The notes below the pieces were generated by a model. It saw only the letters and a program-made list of their open reading frames with translations. It was not told where the DNA came from and did no database searches. From Agromyces mangrovi (lineage in GTDB: Bacteria; Actinomycetota; Actinomycetes; Actinomycetales; Microbacteriaceae), in the NCBI RefSeq assembly GCF_030296695.1, contig NZ_AP027737.1, forward strand, positions 1,612,001 to 1,676,000: a DNA stretch of 64,000 nt. Reading direction: 5' to 3'. Below, piece after piece: positions 36,922 to 45,650 of the stretch (its first letter is position 1; the number at the start of each line of letters is the position of its first letter). The position numbers and the translations under genes are program-made.

Positions 36922-37002
36922 CCCGCAAATCTACGGGCCATGACGCATGGGGCTCGCGAGCAGTCATCCGAGGTGCGACCCGGGAGCCATCCCAGTGCTC
37001 GA

Positions 37003-37024
37003 CGATGTTCCACGTGAGACATCG
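37003..37024. promoter_or_regulatory. Degenerate parS-like site with extended arms
   Basis: TGTTCCACGTGAGACA (37006-37021) has two mismatches to parS and flanking CGA/TCG that extend the palindrome to 22 bp. It lies between the phosphatase gene and rsmG. Confidence 0.65.
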
Positions 37025-37051
37025 AGCGACTCGGTTCGATCGGCGCGAGCC

Positions 37052-37674
37052 TCAGCTTCGGCGTGCGCGCACCACGCGAGTGGGCTCGGAAACCACGCCC
37101 TCGCCGAGCACGAGTACCTCGACATCGGAGAGCCCGTACTTCCGGATCGGCTTGGCCGCCGCGTCGATCTCCTTCGCCGCGTTCGCGCCCTTCATCAGCA
37201 CCAACTCGCCGCCGGAGCGCAGCAGGGGAGCGGTGACAGGGATCAACGTGCGCAGCGCGCTCACCGCACGCGCGGTCACCTGGTCGAGGGTTCCGTCGAG
37301 CTTCGCTTCCTCGGCACGGGCTCGGACGACCTCGACGTTCCGAAGCTCGAGCGCGTCCACCTGATCGTTGAGCCACGCCACGCGACGCTCCATCGGTTCG
37401 ATCAGCACGAACTCGACGTCCGGGCGCGTCAACGCGAGCACCAAGCCGGGAAGCCCGGCTCCACTGCCGACGTCGCCGACCCGGCCGGGTCGCAGCAGCG
37501 GCGCGACGAGACCGCTGTTCACGATGTGGCGCGACCACAGGCGGGGAGTTCGAGCGGTCCGATCAGGCCGAGCTCCTCACCGCGATCGGCGAGGTTGCGG
37601 GTGAAGGCACGCACCGCATCGAGGCGGTCGCCGAAGACGACCGCAGCATCGGCGGGCTCGATCTCGAGGCTCAT
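37052..37674 (-). CDS. rsmG: 16S rRNA (guanine-N7) methyltransferase RsmG/GidB (apparent frameshift)
   Basis: The protein of about 207 residues starts [19 protein letters not shown] at 37674. The frame breaks at the G4 run 37541-37544; one extra base gives [16 protein letters not shown], the conserved RLWERH-type motif. The SAM-binding site [15 protein letters not shown] and the [10 protein letters not shown] block follow. It methylates G527 of 16S rRNA, a methylation whose loss gives low-level streptomycin resistance in other species; the single-base break fits an artefact better than such a mutation because the same pattern hits many genes. A parS site sits at its start. Confidence 0.93.
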
Positions 37675-37690
37675 CGTTTCACGTGAAACG
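37675..37690. promoter_or_regulatory. parS site between jag and rsmG
   Basis: CGTTTCACGTGAAACG has the perfect 14-bp parS core. It occupies nearly the whole 18-bp gap between the two genes, directly over the rsmG ribosome-binding region. Confidence 0.92.
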
Positions 37691-37692
37691 GG

Positions 37693-38181
37693 TCAGCCGC
37701 GGGTGATGACGGTGTGGCGGTCCTTGCCCTCGCCGCTCGACTCCGAGTGGAAGCCGCGCTCGGCGACCAGGTCGTGCACGATCTTCCGCTCGTACGACGA
37801 CATGGGCGGGAGCGATGCGTCGGGGGAACCCGCCTCGATGCGCTCGACCGCACGAGAGACCAGGCGGGAGAGCTCGGCCTTCCGCTGGTCGCGGGACCCG
37901 CCGATGTCGAGGATCATGCGCGAGAACGCGCCGGTCTTCGACTGCACGGCGAGCCGTACGAGTTCCTGCAGGGCCGAGACGACCTCCGGCTTGGAGAGCA
38001 CCGAGAGGTTGGACCCCTCGGTCGCCGTCACCGACACCATCGCGCGCTGATCGGTGACATCGATGTCGATGTCACCGTCGATGTCGCAGATGTCGAGGAG
38101 TTCCTCGATGTAGTCGGCCGCGATCTCGCCCTCATCCGCGAATGCGTCCGCGGTCGGCTGCTCGTGCTGAACGTCGGTCAT
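37693..38181 (-). CDS. jag: Jag/KhpB-type RNA-binding protein (KH and R3H domains)
   Basis: The 162-residue protein has an acidic N-terminus, a KH-like segment (RMILDIGGSRDQRKAEL near residues 88-104) and an R3H domain with SSYERKIVHDLVAERGFHSESSGEGKDRHTVI. Jag/KhpB proteins bind RNA and influence cell-wall synthesis and division. It lies between yidC and rsmG in the conserved origin-proximal operon. The N-terminal Jag_N domain of Firmicutes is absent, as usual in actinobacteria. Confidence 0.93.
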   Translation of the reverse strand: MTDVQHEQPTADAFADEGEIAADYIEELLDICDIDGDIDIDVTDQRAMVSVTATEGSNLSVLSKPEVVSALQELVRLAVQSKTGAFSRMILDIGGSRDQRKAELSRLVSRAVERIEAGSPDASLPPMSSYERKIVHDLVAERGFHSESSGEGKDRHTVITRG

Positions 38182-38185
38182 GGTC

Positions 38186-39151
38186 CTACTTCCGGTTTCC
38201 GGGCTTCTTCTTGGCGCGCGCCTTGCTGATCGGCTGCTGGCGCTGCGTGGGCTTGGGTGCCTCGACCTCGGGCGCCGGGCCCGACTCCTCGTTCGCCGCG
38301 GGCAGCTTGCCTCGCCGCGCCAGTCGCGCTTCGCGGGCCTTCGCCGCCTCGCTGCCGGGCGTCGGCATGTTGCGGATGACGATGAACTGCTGGCCCATGG
38401 TCCAGAAGTTCGAGGTCAGCCAGTAGAACATCACACCGATGGGGAACGCGACACCCGACACCGCGAACACGAGGGGGAGCAGGTAGAGCAGGATGCGCTG
38501 CTGACGGAACATCGGGCTCGCCTTGGTCTCCGGCGACATGTTCTTGGAGACGATCTGGAGCTGCGTGATGAACTGCGAGGCCGTCATCAGGATGATCATG
38601 ACCACCGCGATGACCATGGTCTGCCACGGACCGCCCGCGTTCACGGCCTCGATGAACGTCGAGCTGAGCGGGGCGCCGAGCAGCTCGGCCTGGTTGAGCG
38701 AGTCGGCGAGGTCCTGGTTCAGCAGGCCCACGCCCGCGGCGTCATTGCGCGCGGCGTCGTTCAGCACCGAGAAGAGGCCGAAGAAGATCGGCATCTGGAG
38801 CAGCAACGGCAGGCACGACGAGAGTGGGTTCGTACCCGTGCGCTTGTAGAGCTCCATCGTCTCGCGCGACATGGCCTCACGAGAGAACTGGTCCTTCTTG
38901 CCCTTGTACTTGTCCTGGATCTTCTTCAGGTGCGGCGCCACCTCGAGCATCCGCCGCTGGTTCTTGATCTGCCGGACGAACACCGGAATCAGTGCAGCAC
39001 GTACGACGACCACCAGGCCGACGATCGAGAGCACCCAGGTGAGACCCGCGTCCCCGTCCATGCCGAAGAACGTGAACAGGCTGTGGAACCCGACCAGGAT
39101 GAGCTCGATGACCCATTTGATGGGCCAGAGAATGGTGCTGATGATGTCCAT
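38186..39151 (-). CDS. yidC: Membrane protein insertase YidC
   Basis: The 321-residue YidC/Oxa1 protein has five hydrophobic segments, the conserved Arg in the first-core helix (VVVRAALIPVFVRQ), the cytoplasmic coiled-coil KNQRRMLEVAPHLKKIQDKYKGKK, and PLLLQMPIFFGLF. It inserts proteins into the cytoplasmic membrane alone or with SecYEG. The Lys/Arg-rich C-terminal tail (ISKARAKKKPGNRK) suits ribosome contact. The gene is 4 bp upstream of jag and 9 bp downstream of yidD. Confidence 0.96.
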   Translation of the reverse strand: MDIISTILWPIKWVIELILVGFHSLFTFFGMDGDAGLTWVLSIVGLVVVVRAALIPVFVRQIKNQRRMLEVAPHLKKIQDKYKGKKDQFSREAMSRETMELYKRTGTNPLSSCLPLLLQMPIFFGLFSVLNDAARNDAAGVGLLNQDLADSLNQAELLGAPLSSTFIEAVNAGGPWQTMVIAVVMIILMTASQFITQLQIVSKNMSPETKASPMFRQQRILLYLLPLVFAVSGVAFPIGVMFYWLTSNFWTMGQQFIVIRNMPTPGSEAAKAREARLARRGKLPAANEESGPAPEVEAPKPTQRQQPISKARAKKKPGNRK

Positions 39152-39160
39152 GGGGGTGGA

Positions 39161-39469
39161 TCAGTCCTTTCCAGGGGCGGCGACGACGAAACCGAATCGG
39201 GTGGTGTGGAAGCGCTGGCGCCGGGAGGCGGGCACATCGTCGATGCCGCCCTCCGCCCAGGGATGACAGCGTGCGAGACGACGGATGGTCAGGGCCGAGC
39301 CCACGACCGCGCCGTGTTCCTGCACCGCACCGAGCGAGTACGCGGAACACGAGGGGTAATACCTGCACACGTCGCCGTAGAGGGGCGAGATCACCGCGCG
39401 GTAGGCACGGAGCAGCAGGACGAGGATGTTGCGGGGGAGGAGGAGGACCCAGAGCAGGACTGCGCGCAT
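39161..39469 (-). CDS. yidD: Membrane protein insertion efficiency factor YidD
   Basis: The 102-residue protein has the YidD signature YRAVISPLYGDVCRYYPSCSAYSLGAVQEHG with its conserved Cys residues, after a short hydrophobic N-terminus. I start it at ATG 39469 (MRAVLLWVLLLPRN), which overlaps the rnpA stop as ATGA. A longer upstream frame is Arg-rich noise. YidD assists YidC-mediated insertion. Order rnpA-yidD-yidC is universal. Confidence 0.94.
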   Translation of the reverse strand: MRAVLLWVLLLPRNILVLLLRAYRAVISPLYGDVCRYYPSCSAYSLGAVQEHGAVVGSALTIRRLARCHPWAEGGIDDVPASRRQRFHTTRFGFVVAAPGKD

Positions 39470-39807
39470 CAACGCCTCCCTGTCTCGCCGACGGCGGCGG
39501 CCACGTCGCCGCGCAAGGCCGGCCAATCGGCGTCGGCTGCGGAGGGCAGTGCGCGGAACACGACATCGACTCCGAGCACGCCGGCATCAACGAGTTCACG
39601 GCTGGCGGCCTTCAGACGACGCCGGACCAGGTTCCGCCGAACGGCGGAGCCGACCTTCTTCGACACGATGAATCCGAACCGCGGCTGAGCATTGCCCGGG
39701 GTGCGCCGGACGTAGCTCACCGTGTGCGCCCCCACGCGCTTCGCACCCCTCCGCACCACGGACCGGTAGTCGTCGGCGCTCGTGATGCGGTGGGCGGGAG
39801 CGAGCAC
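39469..39807 (-). CDS. rnpA: Ribonuclease P protein component
   Basis: The 112-residue basic protein has the RnpA signature RRNLVRRRLKAASREL (about 57-72) and begins MLAPAHRITSADDYRSVVRRG. It binds RNase P RNA and matures the 5' ends of tRNAs. It follows rpmH by 6 bp and is translationally coupled to yidD through ATGA. The tail after residue 75 is hydrophobic and short, as in relatives. Confidence 0.96.
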   Translation of the reverse strand: MLAPAHRITSADDYRSVVRRGAKRVGAHTVSYVRRTPGNAQPRFGFIVSKKVGSAVRRNLVRRRLKAASRELVDAGVLGVDVVFRALPSAADADWPALRGDVAAAVGETGRR

Positions 39808-39813
39808 TGGTGC

Positions 39814-39951
39814 TTACGCGGAGAGTTCGGTACGACCCTTGCGGCGGCGCGCCGAGATGATCGAGCGGCCGGCGCGGGTGCGCATGCGCAGGCGGAAGCC
39901 GTGCACCTTGGCGCGGCGGCGGTTGTTGGGCTGGAAAGTGCGCTTGCTCAT
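39814..39951 (-). CDS. rpmH: 50S ribosomal protein L34
   Basis: The 45-residue protein reads [19 protein letters not shown] to TELSA, a textbook L34 rich in Arg and Lys. It is the first gene of the leftward rpmH-rnpA-yidD-yidC-jag-rsmG operon. The adjacent 417-bp gap to dnaA holds its promoter and DnaA-box-like sites. Confidence 0.97.
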   Translation of the reverse strand: MSKRTFQPNNRRRAKVHGFRLRMRTRAGRSIISARRRKGRTELSA

Positions 39952-40368
39952 TCTGTGCTCCGATTGGGTGATTCGTGTCCGCAGTCACGACCCGAGGGCG
40001 TGACCGGGAAAGCAGTGGCGGCCCCTCGAGGCCTCGCGGTCAACTGATTAAAACTACGGCCTCGCAGAGCGCTGGTCAAACCAGAACGCACTGCGAACCG
40101 TCGATTATCGCCGATCACTCAGGTTACGCCATGGTGCGACACGCCGAGCCCGTCGCCGACACCGGAAATCGCATTTGTCGAGGGGAGTCCGATTGGGTAC
40201 CGTAAACAACCAAGTTATCCCCAGCCTCGGACGCATGACCGCGGGAATCGCGCCGGATCTGCCCACAGGCTGTGGATGGAACTGTGAGTTGTCCACCTCG
40301 CTTCGTTCAGCATGTCGACCGGGGATCGACGAACGACGCCCGAGGCCACCGACCGATTGCGGGGAACC
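39952..40368. other. rpmH-dnaA divergent intergenic region
   Basis: No gene is seen. It holds the divergent rpmH and dnaA promoters and weak DnaA-box-like sites: TTATCCCCA (40215-40223), TGTGGATGG (40271-40279) and TTGTCCACC (40289-40297). CCACA-N3-TGTGG (40263-40275) places two box cores face to face. An A/T-rich patch lies near 40046-40056. These sites suggest dnaA autoregulation. Confidence 0.7.
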
Positions 40369-41838
40369 ATGACCGAGCAGCCCATATCCGACACGTGGGC
40401 CACGGTCATGGACCGACTCGAAGCGGACGAAGCGGTCACGCCGATGCTCCAGGGCTTTCTCAACCTCGTCGAGCCGAAGGGCATCGCGGCCGGCACGTTC
40501 TACCTCGAGGTGCCGAACGACTTCACCGCGAGCATGCTCAACCAGCGGATGCGGGTCTCGCTGCTCACGGCGATGGGCGCGATCGAGACGCCGTCGGTCA
40601 CGTCCTTCTACGTCGTGGTGAACCCCGAGCTGGAGCAGGACACCCCGATCACGCCGCAGCCCGTGCTGGCGGGAGCGCACCAGGCGGGCGTCGAGGCCCG
40701 TGACGTGGGCCCGACCGCCGCAGCGCCCGCCGACGGCAACGTCGTCGAACTCCCCGCGTCGCCGCAATCGGTGTTCGACACGGCCGCAGAGCGACCGCGG
40801 GATGCACGCCTCAACCCGAAGTACAGCTTCGACAACTTCGTCATCGGCCAGTCCAACCGCTTCGCCCACGCGGCGGCGGTCGCCGTCGCCGAGGCCCCCG
40901 CGAAGGCGTACAACCCGCTCTTCGTGTACGGCGAGTCGGGCCTCGGCAAGACGCACCTCCTGCACGCGATCGGCCACTACGCCCTGAGCCTGTACCCGGG
41001 CATCCGCGTGCGGTACGTGTCGAGCGAGGAGTTCACGAACGACTTCATCAACTCGATCGCGAACAACCGCGGCTCGCTGTTCCAGCAGCGCTACCGCAAC
41101 ATCGACATCCTGCTGATCGACGACATCCAGTTCCTCCAGGGCAAGGCGGAGACGCAGGAGGCGTTCTTCCACACGTTCAACACCCTGCACGACCACAACA
41201 AGCAGGTCGTGATCACCAGCGACGTGCCGCCGAAGCACCTCACCGGCTTCGAGGACCGCATGCGCAGCCGGTTCGAGTGGGGCCTCATCACCGACGTGCA
41301 GGCGCCAGACCTCGAGACCCGCATCGCGATCCTCCGCAAGAAGGCGCAGTCGGAGCGACTCCAGGTGCCCGACGAGATCCTGGAGTACATGGCGTCGAAG
41401 GTGTCGAGCAACATCCGCGAGCTCGAGGGCACACTCATCCGCGTCACGGCCTTCGCGAGCCTGAACCGCACCCCGGTCGACCTGCCGCTCGTGCAGACCG
41501 TGCTGAAGGACCTGATCACCGACGACGAGGACAACGTCATCGCGCCGGTCGACATCATCACGAACACCGCGGACTACTTCAAGCTCACGGTCGACGACCT
41601 GTACGGCTCGAGCCGGTCGCAGGCCGTGGCGACGGCACGGCAGATCGCGATGTACCTCTGCCGCGAGCTCACCAATCTCTCCCTGCCCAAGATCGGCCAG
41701 CTGTTCGGCAACCGCGACCACACCACCGTGATGTACGCGAACAAGAAGATCAGCGAGCTCATGAAGGAGCGTCGTTCGATCTACAACCAGGTCACCGAGC
41801 TGACCGCGCGCATCAAGCAGAACAGCCGCTACCGCTGA
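40369..41838 (+). CDS. dnaA: Chromosomal replication initiator protein DnaA
   Basis: The 489-residue AAA+ initiator has domain I (ATVMDRLEADEAVTPMLQGFL), a short variable linker (about residues 95-145), domain III with Walker A GESGLGKTHLLHAIG and Walker B LLIDDIQFLQGK, and domain IV with FGNRDHTTVMYANKKI, which reads the DnaA box. The start at 40369 (MTEQPISDTW) follows GGGGAA. It binds the boxes in the dnaA-dnaN spacer and loads the helicase, probably with DciA. Flanking box-like sites suggest autoregulation. Confidence 0.98.
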   Translation: MTEQPISDTWATVMDRLEADEAVTPMLQGFLNLVEPKGIAAGTFYLEVPNDFTASMLNQRMRVSLLTAMGAIETPSVTSFYVVVNPELEQDTPITPQPVLAGAHQAGVEARDVGPTAAAPADGNVVELPASPQSVFDTAAERPRDARLNPKYSFDNFVIGQSNRFAHAAAVAVAEAPAKAYNPLFVYGESGLGKTHLLHAIGHYALSLYPGIRVRYVSSEEFTNDFINSIANNRGSLFQQRYRNIDILLIDDIQFLQGKAETQEAFFHTFNTLHDHNKQVVITSDVPPKHLTGFEDRMRSRFEWGLITDVQAPDLETRIAILRKKAQSERLQVPDEILEYMASKVSSNIRELEGTLIRVTAFASLNRTPVDLPLVQTVLKDLITDDEDNVIAPVDIITNTADYFKLTVDDLYGSSRSQAVATARQIAMYLCRELTNLSLPKIGQLFGNRDHTTVMYANKKISELMKERRSIYNQVTELTARIKQNSRYR

Positions 41839-42305
41839 CCCTGCGGGCCGCATGCGTACGGCCTCCTGCTCTGCTCCCGCCCGATCGGCCGCGCCGTGAC
41901 GACGCCGGCGCCGGTTCGACCTCGCTTCCACGCGCACTCTGCACATGTGGATAACCTGTGGAAACCCGCCGACGGCACACCACCGGGCTGTGGACGGATC
42001 CATCACGCCTGTGGAATGAGATCGGATGCCCCTGAGCGCCGCGAGCCCCGGAATCACGCGTCTCTCACAGTCCGCCCACAAATGACACGAATGTAGTTCC
42101 GCGGAAACGAGGGCCTCCCACACGGTTATCCACAGTTTCCACACCGGTTAACGCTGTTAAGAACTCCTCTTCTCTCCGTCCACCTCCGACAACGATCGGT
42201 GCACAGGGCCGTGGAGAAGCCGATGCACCGTCGCCTCCAACGCCGCCCACGCCTCTCCCACTAGCATTGGAGCCACCAGCGAACCGACCACCGACGGGAG
42301 AGCGC
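41839..42305. other. oriC: oriC: dnaA-dnaN intergenic region with DnaA boxes
   Basis: Two perfect boxes in opposite orientation bracket the region: TGTGGATAA (41946-41954) and TTATCCACA (42126-42134). Each is paired with a GTTTCCACA-type box: TGTGGAAAC at 41957-41965 and GTTTCCACA at 42135-42143. Weaker boxes are TGTGGACGG (41989-41997) and TGTGGAATG (42010-42018). A relatively A/T-rich tract with GTTAAC and GTTAAG (about 42147-42172) follows the right pair and is the best candidate for unwinding. Position between dnaA and dnaN is the standard actinobacterial oriC. Confidence 0.9.
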
Positions 42306-43457
42306 GTGAAGTTCCAGGTCAACCGAGACGTCTTCAGCGAAGCCGTCTCGTTCGCGGTGAAGCTGTTGCCGCAGCGCACTACCCTCCCGATCCTCAGTGG
42401 CGTGCTCATCGAGGCCGGCGACGACGGCCTCGTCCTGTCGTCCTTCGACTACGAGGTCTCCTCGAAGACCGAGATCGCGGCCGACGTCGAGGAGGCGGGG
42501 ACGGTGCTCGTCTCCGGACGACTCCTCGCGGAGATCGCCAGCCGGCTGCCGAACGCCCCCGTGCGATTCAGCACCGAGGAGGGACGCATCACGGTCAGCT
42601 GCGGTTCGGCCAGCTTCACCCTGCTGTCGATGCCGGTCGAGGAGTATCCGAGCATCCCCGAGGTCGGCGACCAGTCGGGACTCGTCCCGGCGGAGGAGTT
42701 CGCCGCAGCCGTCGCGCAGGTCGCGGTCGCCGCGTCGCGCGACGACGTGACGCCCGTGATCACCGGCGTGCAGCTCGAGGTCGCCGAGACGAGCCTCGGC
42801 CTGGTCGCGACCGACCGCTATCGCGTGGCCGTTCGCCAGGTGGAATGGGACGGCGGGTCCGTGGCGACCGGAGGCGAGTCGCTCACCGCGCTCGTACCGG
42901 CGCGCACCCTGCAGGAGGTCGGCAAGACCTTCGGCCACTCCGGCAACATCTCGGTCTCGATCACCAGCCGGGACGATCGCGAGCTCATCGCCTTCACCGC
43001 AGACAAGAAGACCGTCACTTCCTTGCTGATCAAGGGCAATTTCCCGCCCGTCCGTCGGCTCTTCCCCGACGACGTGCAGAACTACGCCGTGATGAACACG
43101 GCGGACCTCATCGAGGCGACCCGACGCGTCGCCCTCGTGCTCGAGCGCGAGGCAGCGCTGCGCTACACCTTCGGCGCCGACGGTCTCACCCTCGAGGCGA
43201 TCGGCAGCGAGCAGGCGCAGGCGAGCGAGACCATCGACGCCGTGCTGACGGGCGACCCGACGGTCGTCTCGCTGAAGCCGCAGTTCCTGCTCGACGGCCT
43301 GGGCGCGGTGCACTCGGAGTTCGTCCGCATCGCCTTCACCAAGACCGACAACCCCAACAAGCCCGGGCCCGTGCTGATCACGAGCCAGACCTCCCGCGAA
43401 CAGGCGGGATCCGACAGCTACCGGTACCTCCTGCAGCCGAACCTGCTGCTGCGCTGA
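42306..43457 (+). CDS. dnaN: DNA polymerase III sliding clamp (beta subunit)
   Basis: The 383-residue clamp begins VKFQVNRDVFSEAVSFAVKLLPQRTTLPILSG at GTG 42306, behind GGGAGAGC. Three repeated clamp domains are recognisable (e.g. VTPVITGVQLEV in domain 2, SLKPQFLLDGLGAV in domain 3). It tethers polymerases and many repair proteins at the fork. It lies immediately right of oriC, and gnd follows 60 bp later. Confidence 0.98.
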   Translation: MKFQVNRDVFSEAVSFAVKLLPQRTTLPILSGVLIEAGDDGLVLSSFDYEVSSKTEIAADVEEAGTVLVSGRLLAEIASRLPNAPVRFSTEEGRITVSCGSASFTLLSMPVEEYPSIPEVGDQSGLVPAEEFAAAVAQVAVAASRDDVTPVITGVQLEVAETSLGLVATDRYRVAVRQVEWDGGSVATGGESLTALVPARTLQEVGKTFGHSGNISVSITSRDDRELIAFTADKKTVTSLLIKGNFPPVRRLFPDDVQNYAVMNTADLIEATRRVALVLEREAALRYTFGADGLTLEAIGSEQAQASETIDAVLTGDPTVVSLKPQFLLDGLGAVHSEFVRIAFTKTDNPNKPGPVLITSQTSREQAGSDSYRYLLQPNLLLR

Positions 43458-43517
43458 TCCGACCCGCGCGGTCGGCGAGGGGGTCACGGCGGCGTGACCA
43501 GCGATCAGGGGAACGAC

Positions 43518-44408
43518 ATGCACATCGGAATCATCGGCCTGGGCAAGATGGGCGCGAACATGCGTGAGCGCCTCCGCGAGCACGACATCGAGGTGACGGG
43601 GTTCGACACGAACCCCGACCTCTCCGACGTCGAGAGCCTGCACGACCTGGTCGAGGCGTTGCCGGCGCCGCGACTCGTCTGGGTCATGGTGCCGTCGGGT
43701 CGCATCACCGACGGCGTGGTCGCCGACCTCTCGGAGTTCCTCGACGAGGGCGACCTCGTGATCAACGGCGGCAACTCGCGGTACACCGACGACCTGCGCT
43801 ACGGTCAGCGCCTCGACGTCCACGGCATCCGGTTCGTCGACGCCGGCGTCTCGGGCGGAGTCTGGGGCGACCGCTACGGGTACGGCCTCATGGTCGGCGG
43901 TGCCGACGCCGACGTCGAGCGTGCGATGCCGGTGTTCGACGCGTTGCGCCCCGAGGGTCCGCGCGAGGAGGGCTTCTCGCACGTGGGGCCCATCGGCGCC
44001 GGGCACTACGCGAAGATGGTGCACAACGGCGTCGAGTACGCGCTCATGCAGGCGTACGCCGAGGGGTACGAGCTGCTGGCGAAGCGCAGCGACCTCGTCA
44101 CCGACGTCGAGGCGACCTTCGCCGGCTGGCAGCGCGGCACCGTGGTGCGGTCCTGGCTGCTCGAGTTGCTCGTACGTGCGCTCCAGGAGGACCCGGAGCT
44201 CGACGACATCCGCGGCTACGTCAACGACTCAGGCGAGGGCAGGTGGACCGTCGAGGAGGCGATCGACCAGGCCGTCCCCGTGCCGACGATCAGCGCGGCC
44301 ATCTTCGCGAGGTTCGTCTCGCGCCAGCAGGACTCCCCGGCCATGCGCGCCGTGGCCTCACTCCGCAACCAGTTCGGCGGCCACGCCGTCACGCCGGCCG
44401 GGGAGTAG
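43518..44408 (+). CDS. gnd: 6-phosphogluconate dehydrogenase (decarboxylating), short GntZ-type
   Basis: The 296-residue protein has the Rossmann motif MHIGIIGLGKMGANM, the substrate motif DAGVSGGVWG, and the catalytic GPIGAGHYAKMVHNGVEYA with Lys and Asn. Length and signature fit the short NAD-type YqeC/Gnd family, not the long 470-residue enzyme. It turns 6-phosphogluconate into ribulose-5-phosphate. The start at 43518 follows AGGGG. Position between dnaN and recF is conserved in actinobacteria. Confidence 0.95.
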   Translation: MHIGIIGLGKMGANMRERLREHDIEVTGFDTNPDLSDVESLHDLVEALPAPRLVWVMVPSGRITDGVVADLSEFLDEGDLVINGGNSRYTDDLRYGQRLDVHGIRFVDAGVSGGVWGDRYGYGLMVGGADADVERAMPVFDALRPEGPREEGFSHVGPIGAGHYAKMVHNGVEYALMQAYAEGYELLAKRSDLVTDVEATFAGWQRGTVVRSWLLELLVRALQEDPELDDIRGYVNDSGEGRWTVEEAIDQAVPVPTISAAIFARFVSRQQDSPAMRAVASLRNQFGGHAVTPAGE

Positions 44409-44420
44409 CACCGCCGACGC

Positions 44421-45650
44421 ATGCACATCTCCCGACTCTCGCTCACCGACTACCGCAACTACGGCCATGCCGAGCTCCTGCTGGAGCCCGGCGCGACCGT
44501 GTTCGCGGGGCGCAACGGGCACGGCAAGACCAACCTGGTCGAGGCGATCGGCTACCTCTCGACGCTCGGTTCGCACCGGGTGTCGAGCGAGCACGCGCTG
44601 ATCCGCGCGGGCGCCGACTCGGCGATCATCCGCGCGCTGCTCGCCCACGCTGGTCGCGAGGTGCTGGTCGAGGTGCAGCTCAACCGCGGTGCCGCGAACA
44701 AGGCGCAGGTCAATCGCAACGGAGTGCGCACGCGAGAGCTGCCGCGCTACACGCACTCGGTGCTGTTCGCGCCGGAGGACCTCGCGATCGTGCGGGGCGA
44801 CCCCGGCGTGCGGCGCAGGTTCCTCGACGACCTGCTGGTGCAGCGGATGCCTCGCATCGCCGGCGTCCTCGCCGACTACGACCGCGTGCTGCGCCAGCGC
44901 AACTCGCTCCTCAAGTCGGCGCGCTCGAGCGGCCTGCGCAACGCGCAGCTGCCGACCCTGGAGATCTGGGACGAACGGCTCGTGGAGCTGGGCACCGAGG
45001 TCATCGACCGCCGAGCGGAACTCGTGGCCGACCTCGCCGAACCGGTGCGTTCCGCGTACCGCGGAATCGTCGACGACGACCACGCGCCGCGCCTCGAGCC
45101 CCGCCTCTCCATCGACGGGGCAGGCGAGGACGTCGAGCGGAGCGGCGCCGAATCCGCGCCCGGTGCGCCGCCCGACCGCGCCGTGCCCGTCGCATCCGAT
45201 ACCGCTGCCCGCTTCCGCGAGGCGCTCGCCGGGCTCCGCCCGAAGGAGCTCGAGCGCGGCGTCACGCTGGCGGGGCCGCACCGCGACGACGTGCTGCTCG
45301 AGCTGAACGGGCTGCCCGCGAAGGGGTACGCGTCGCACGGCGAATCCTGGTCGTTCGCGCTCGCGCTCAAGATCGCCTCGGCCGAGCTGCTGCGCGCCGA
45401 CTCGACGACGGGCGATCCCGTGCTGATCCTCGACGACGTGTTCGCCGAGCTCGACCGCGGCCGGCGCGACCGCCTGGCCGCCTCCATCGGCGACTTCGAG
45501 CAGGTGCTGATCACGGCGGCCGTCATCGAGGACGTCCCCGAGTCGCTGGCGGGTCGCGTGGTCGGCATCGAGCGCGGCACGATCGTCGGCGGTTCGGAGG
45601 AGGATGGAGCCGAAGTCGGGTCCCGCAGCGAGGAGGTCGAGAATGCCTGA
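44421..45650 (+). CDS. recF: DNA replication and repair protein RecF
   Basis: The 409-residue SMC-like ATPase has Walker A GRNGHGKTNLVEAIG (residues 30-44), the signature-rich region SHGESWSFALALKIASAELL, and Walker B PVLILDDVFAELD. RecF guides RecA loading at gaps. A short acidic insert around residues 225-255 (GEDVERSGAESAPGAP) is variable in relatives. The gene is 12 bp after gnd and overlaps dciA by 8 bp. Confidence 0.96.
   Translation: MHISRLSLTDYRNYGHAELLLEPGATVFAGRNGHGKTNLVEAIGYLSTLGSHRVSSEHALIRAGADSAIIRALLAHAGREVLVEVQLNRGAANKAQVNRNGVRTRELPRYTHSVLFAPEDLAIVRGDPGVRRRFLDDLLVQRMPRIAGVLADYDRVLRQRNSLLKSARSSGLRNAQLPTLEIWDERLVELGTEVIDRRAELVADLAEPVRSAYRGIVDDDHAPRLEPRLSIDGAGEDVERSGAESAPGAPPDRAVPVASDTAARFREALAGLRPKELERGVTLAGPHRDDVLLELNGLPAKGYASHGESWSFALALKIASAELLRADSTTGDPVLILDDVFAELDRGRRDRLAASIGDFEQVLITAAVIEDVPESLAGRVVGIERGTIVGGSEEDGAEVGSRSEEVENA

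Noticed and set aside
37541..37544. rsmG frameshift as a real streptomycin-resistance mutation
   Set aside because: Loss of rsmG gives such resistance in other bacteria, but at least a dozen other genes in the window show the same one-base loss, so an artefact is the simpler reading.
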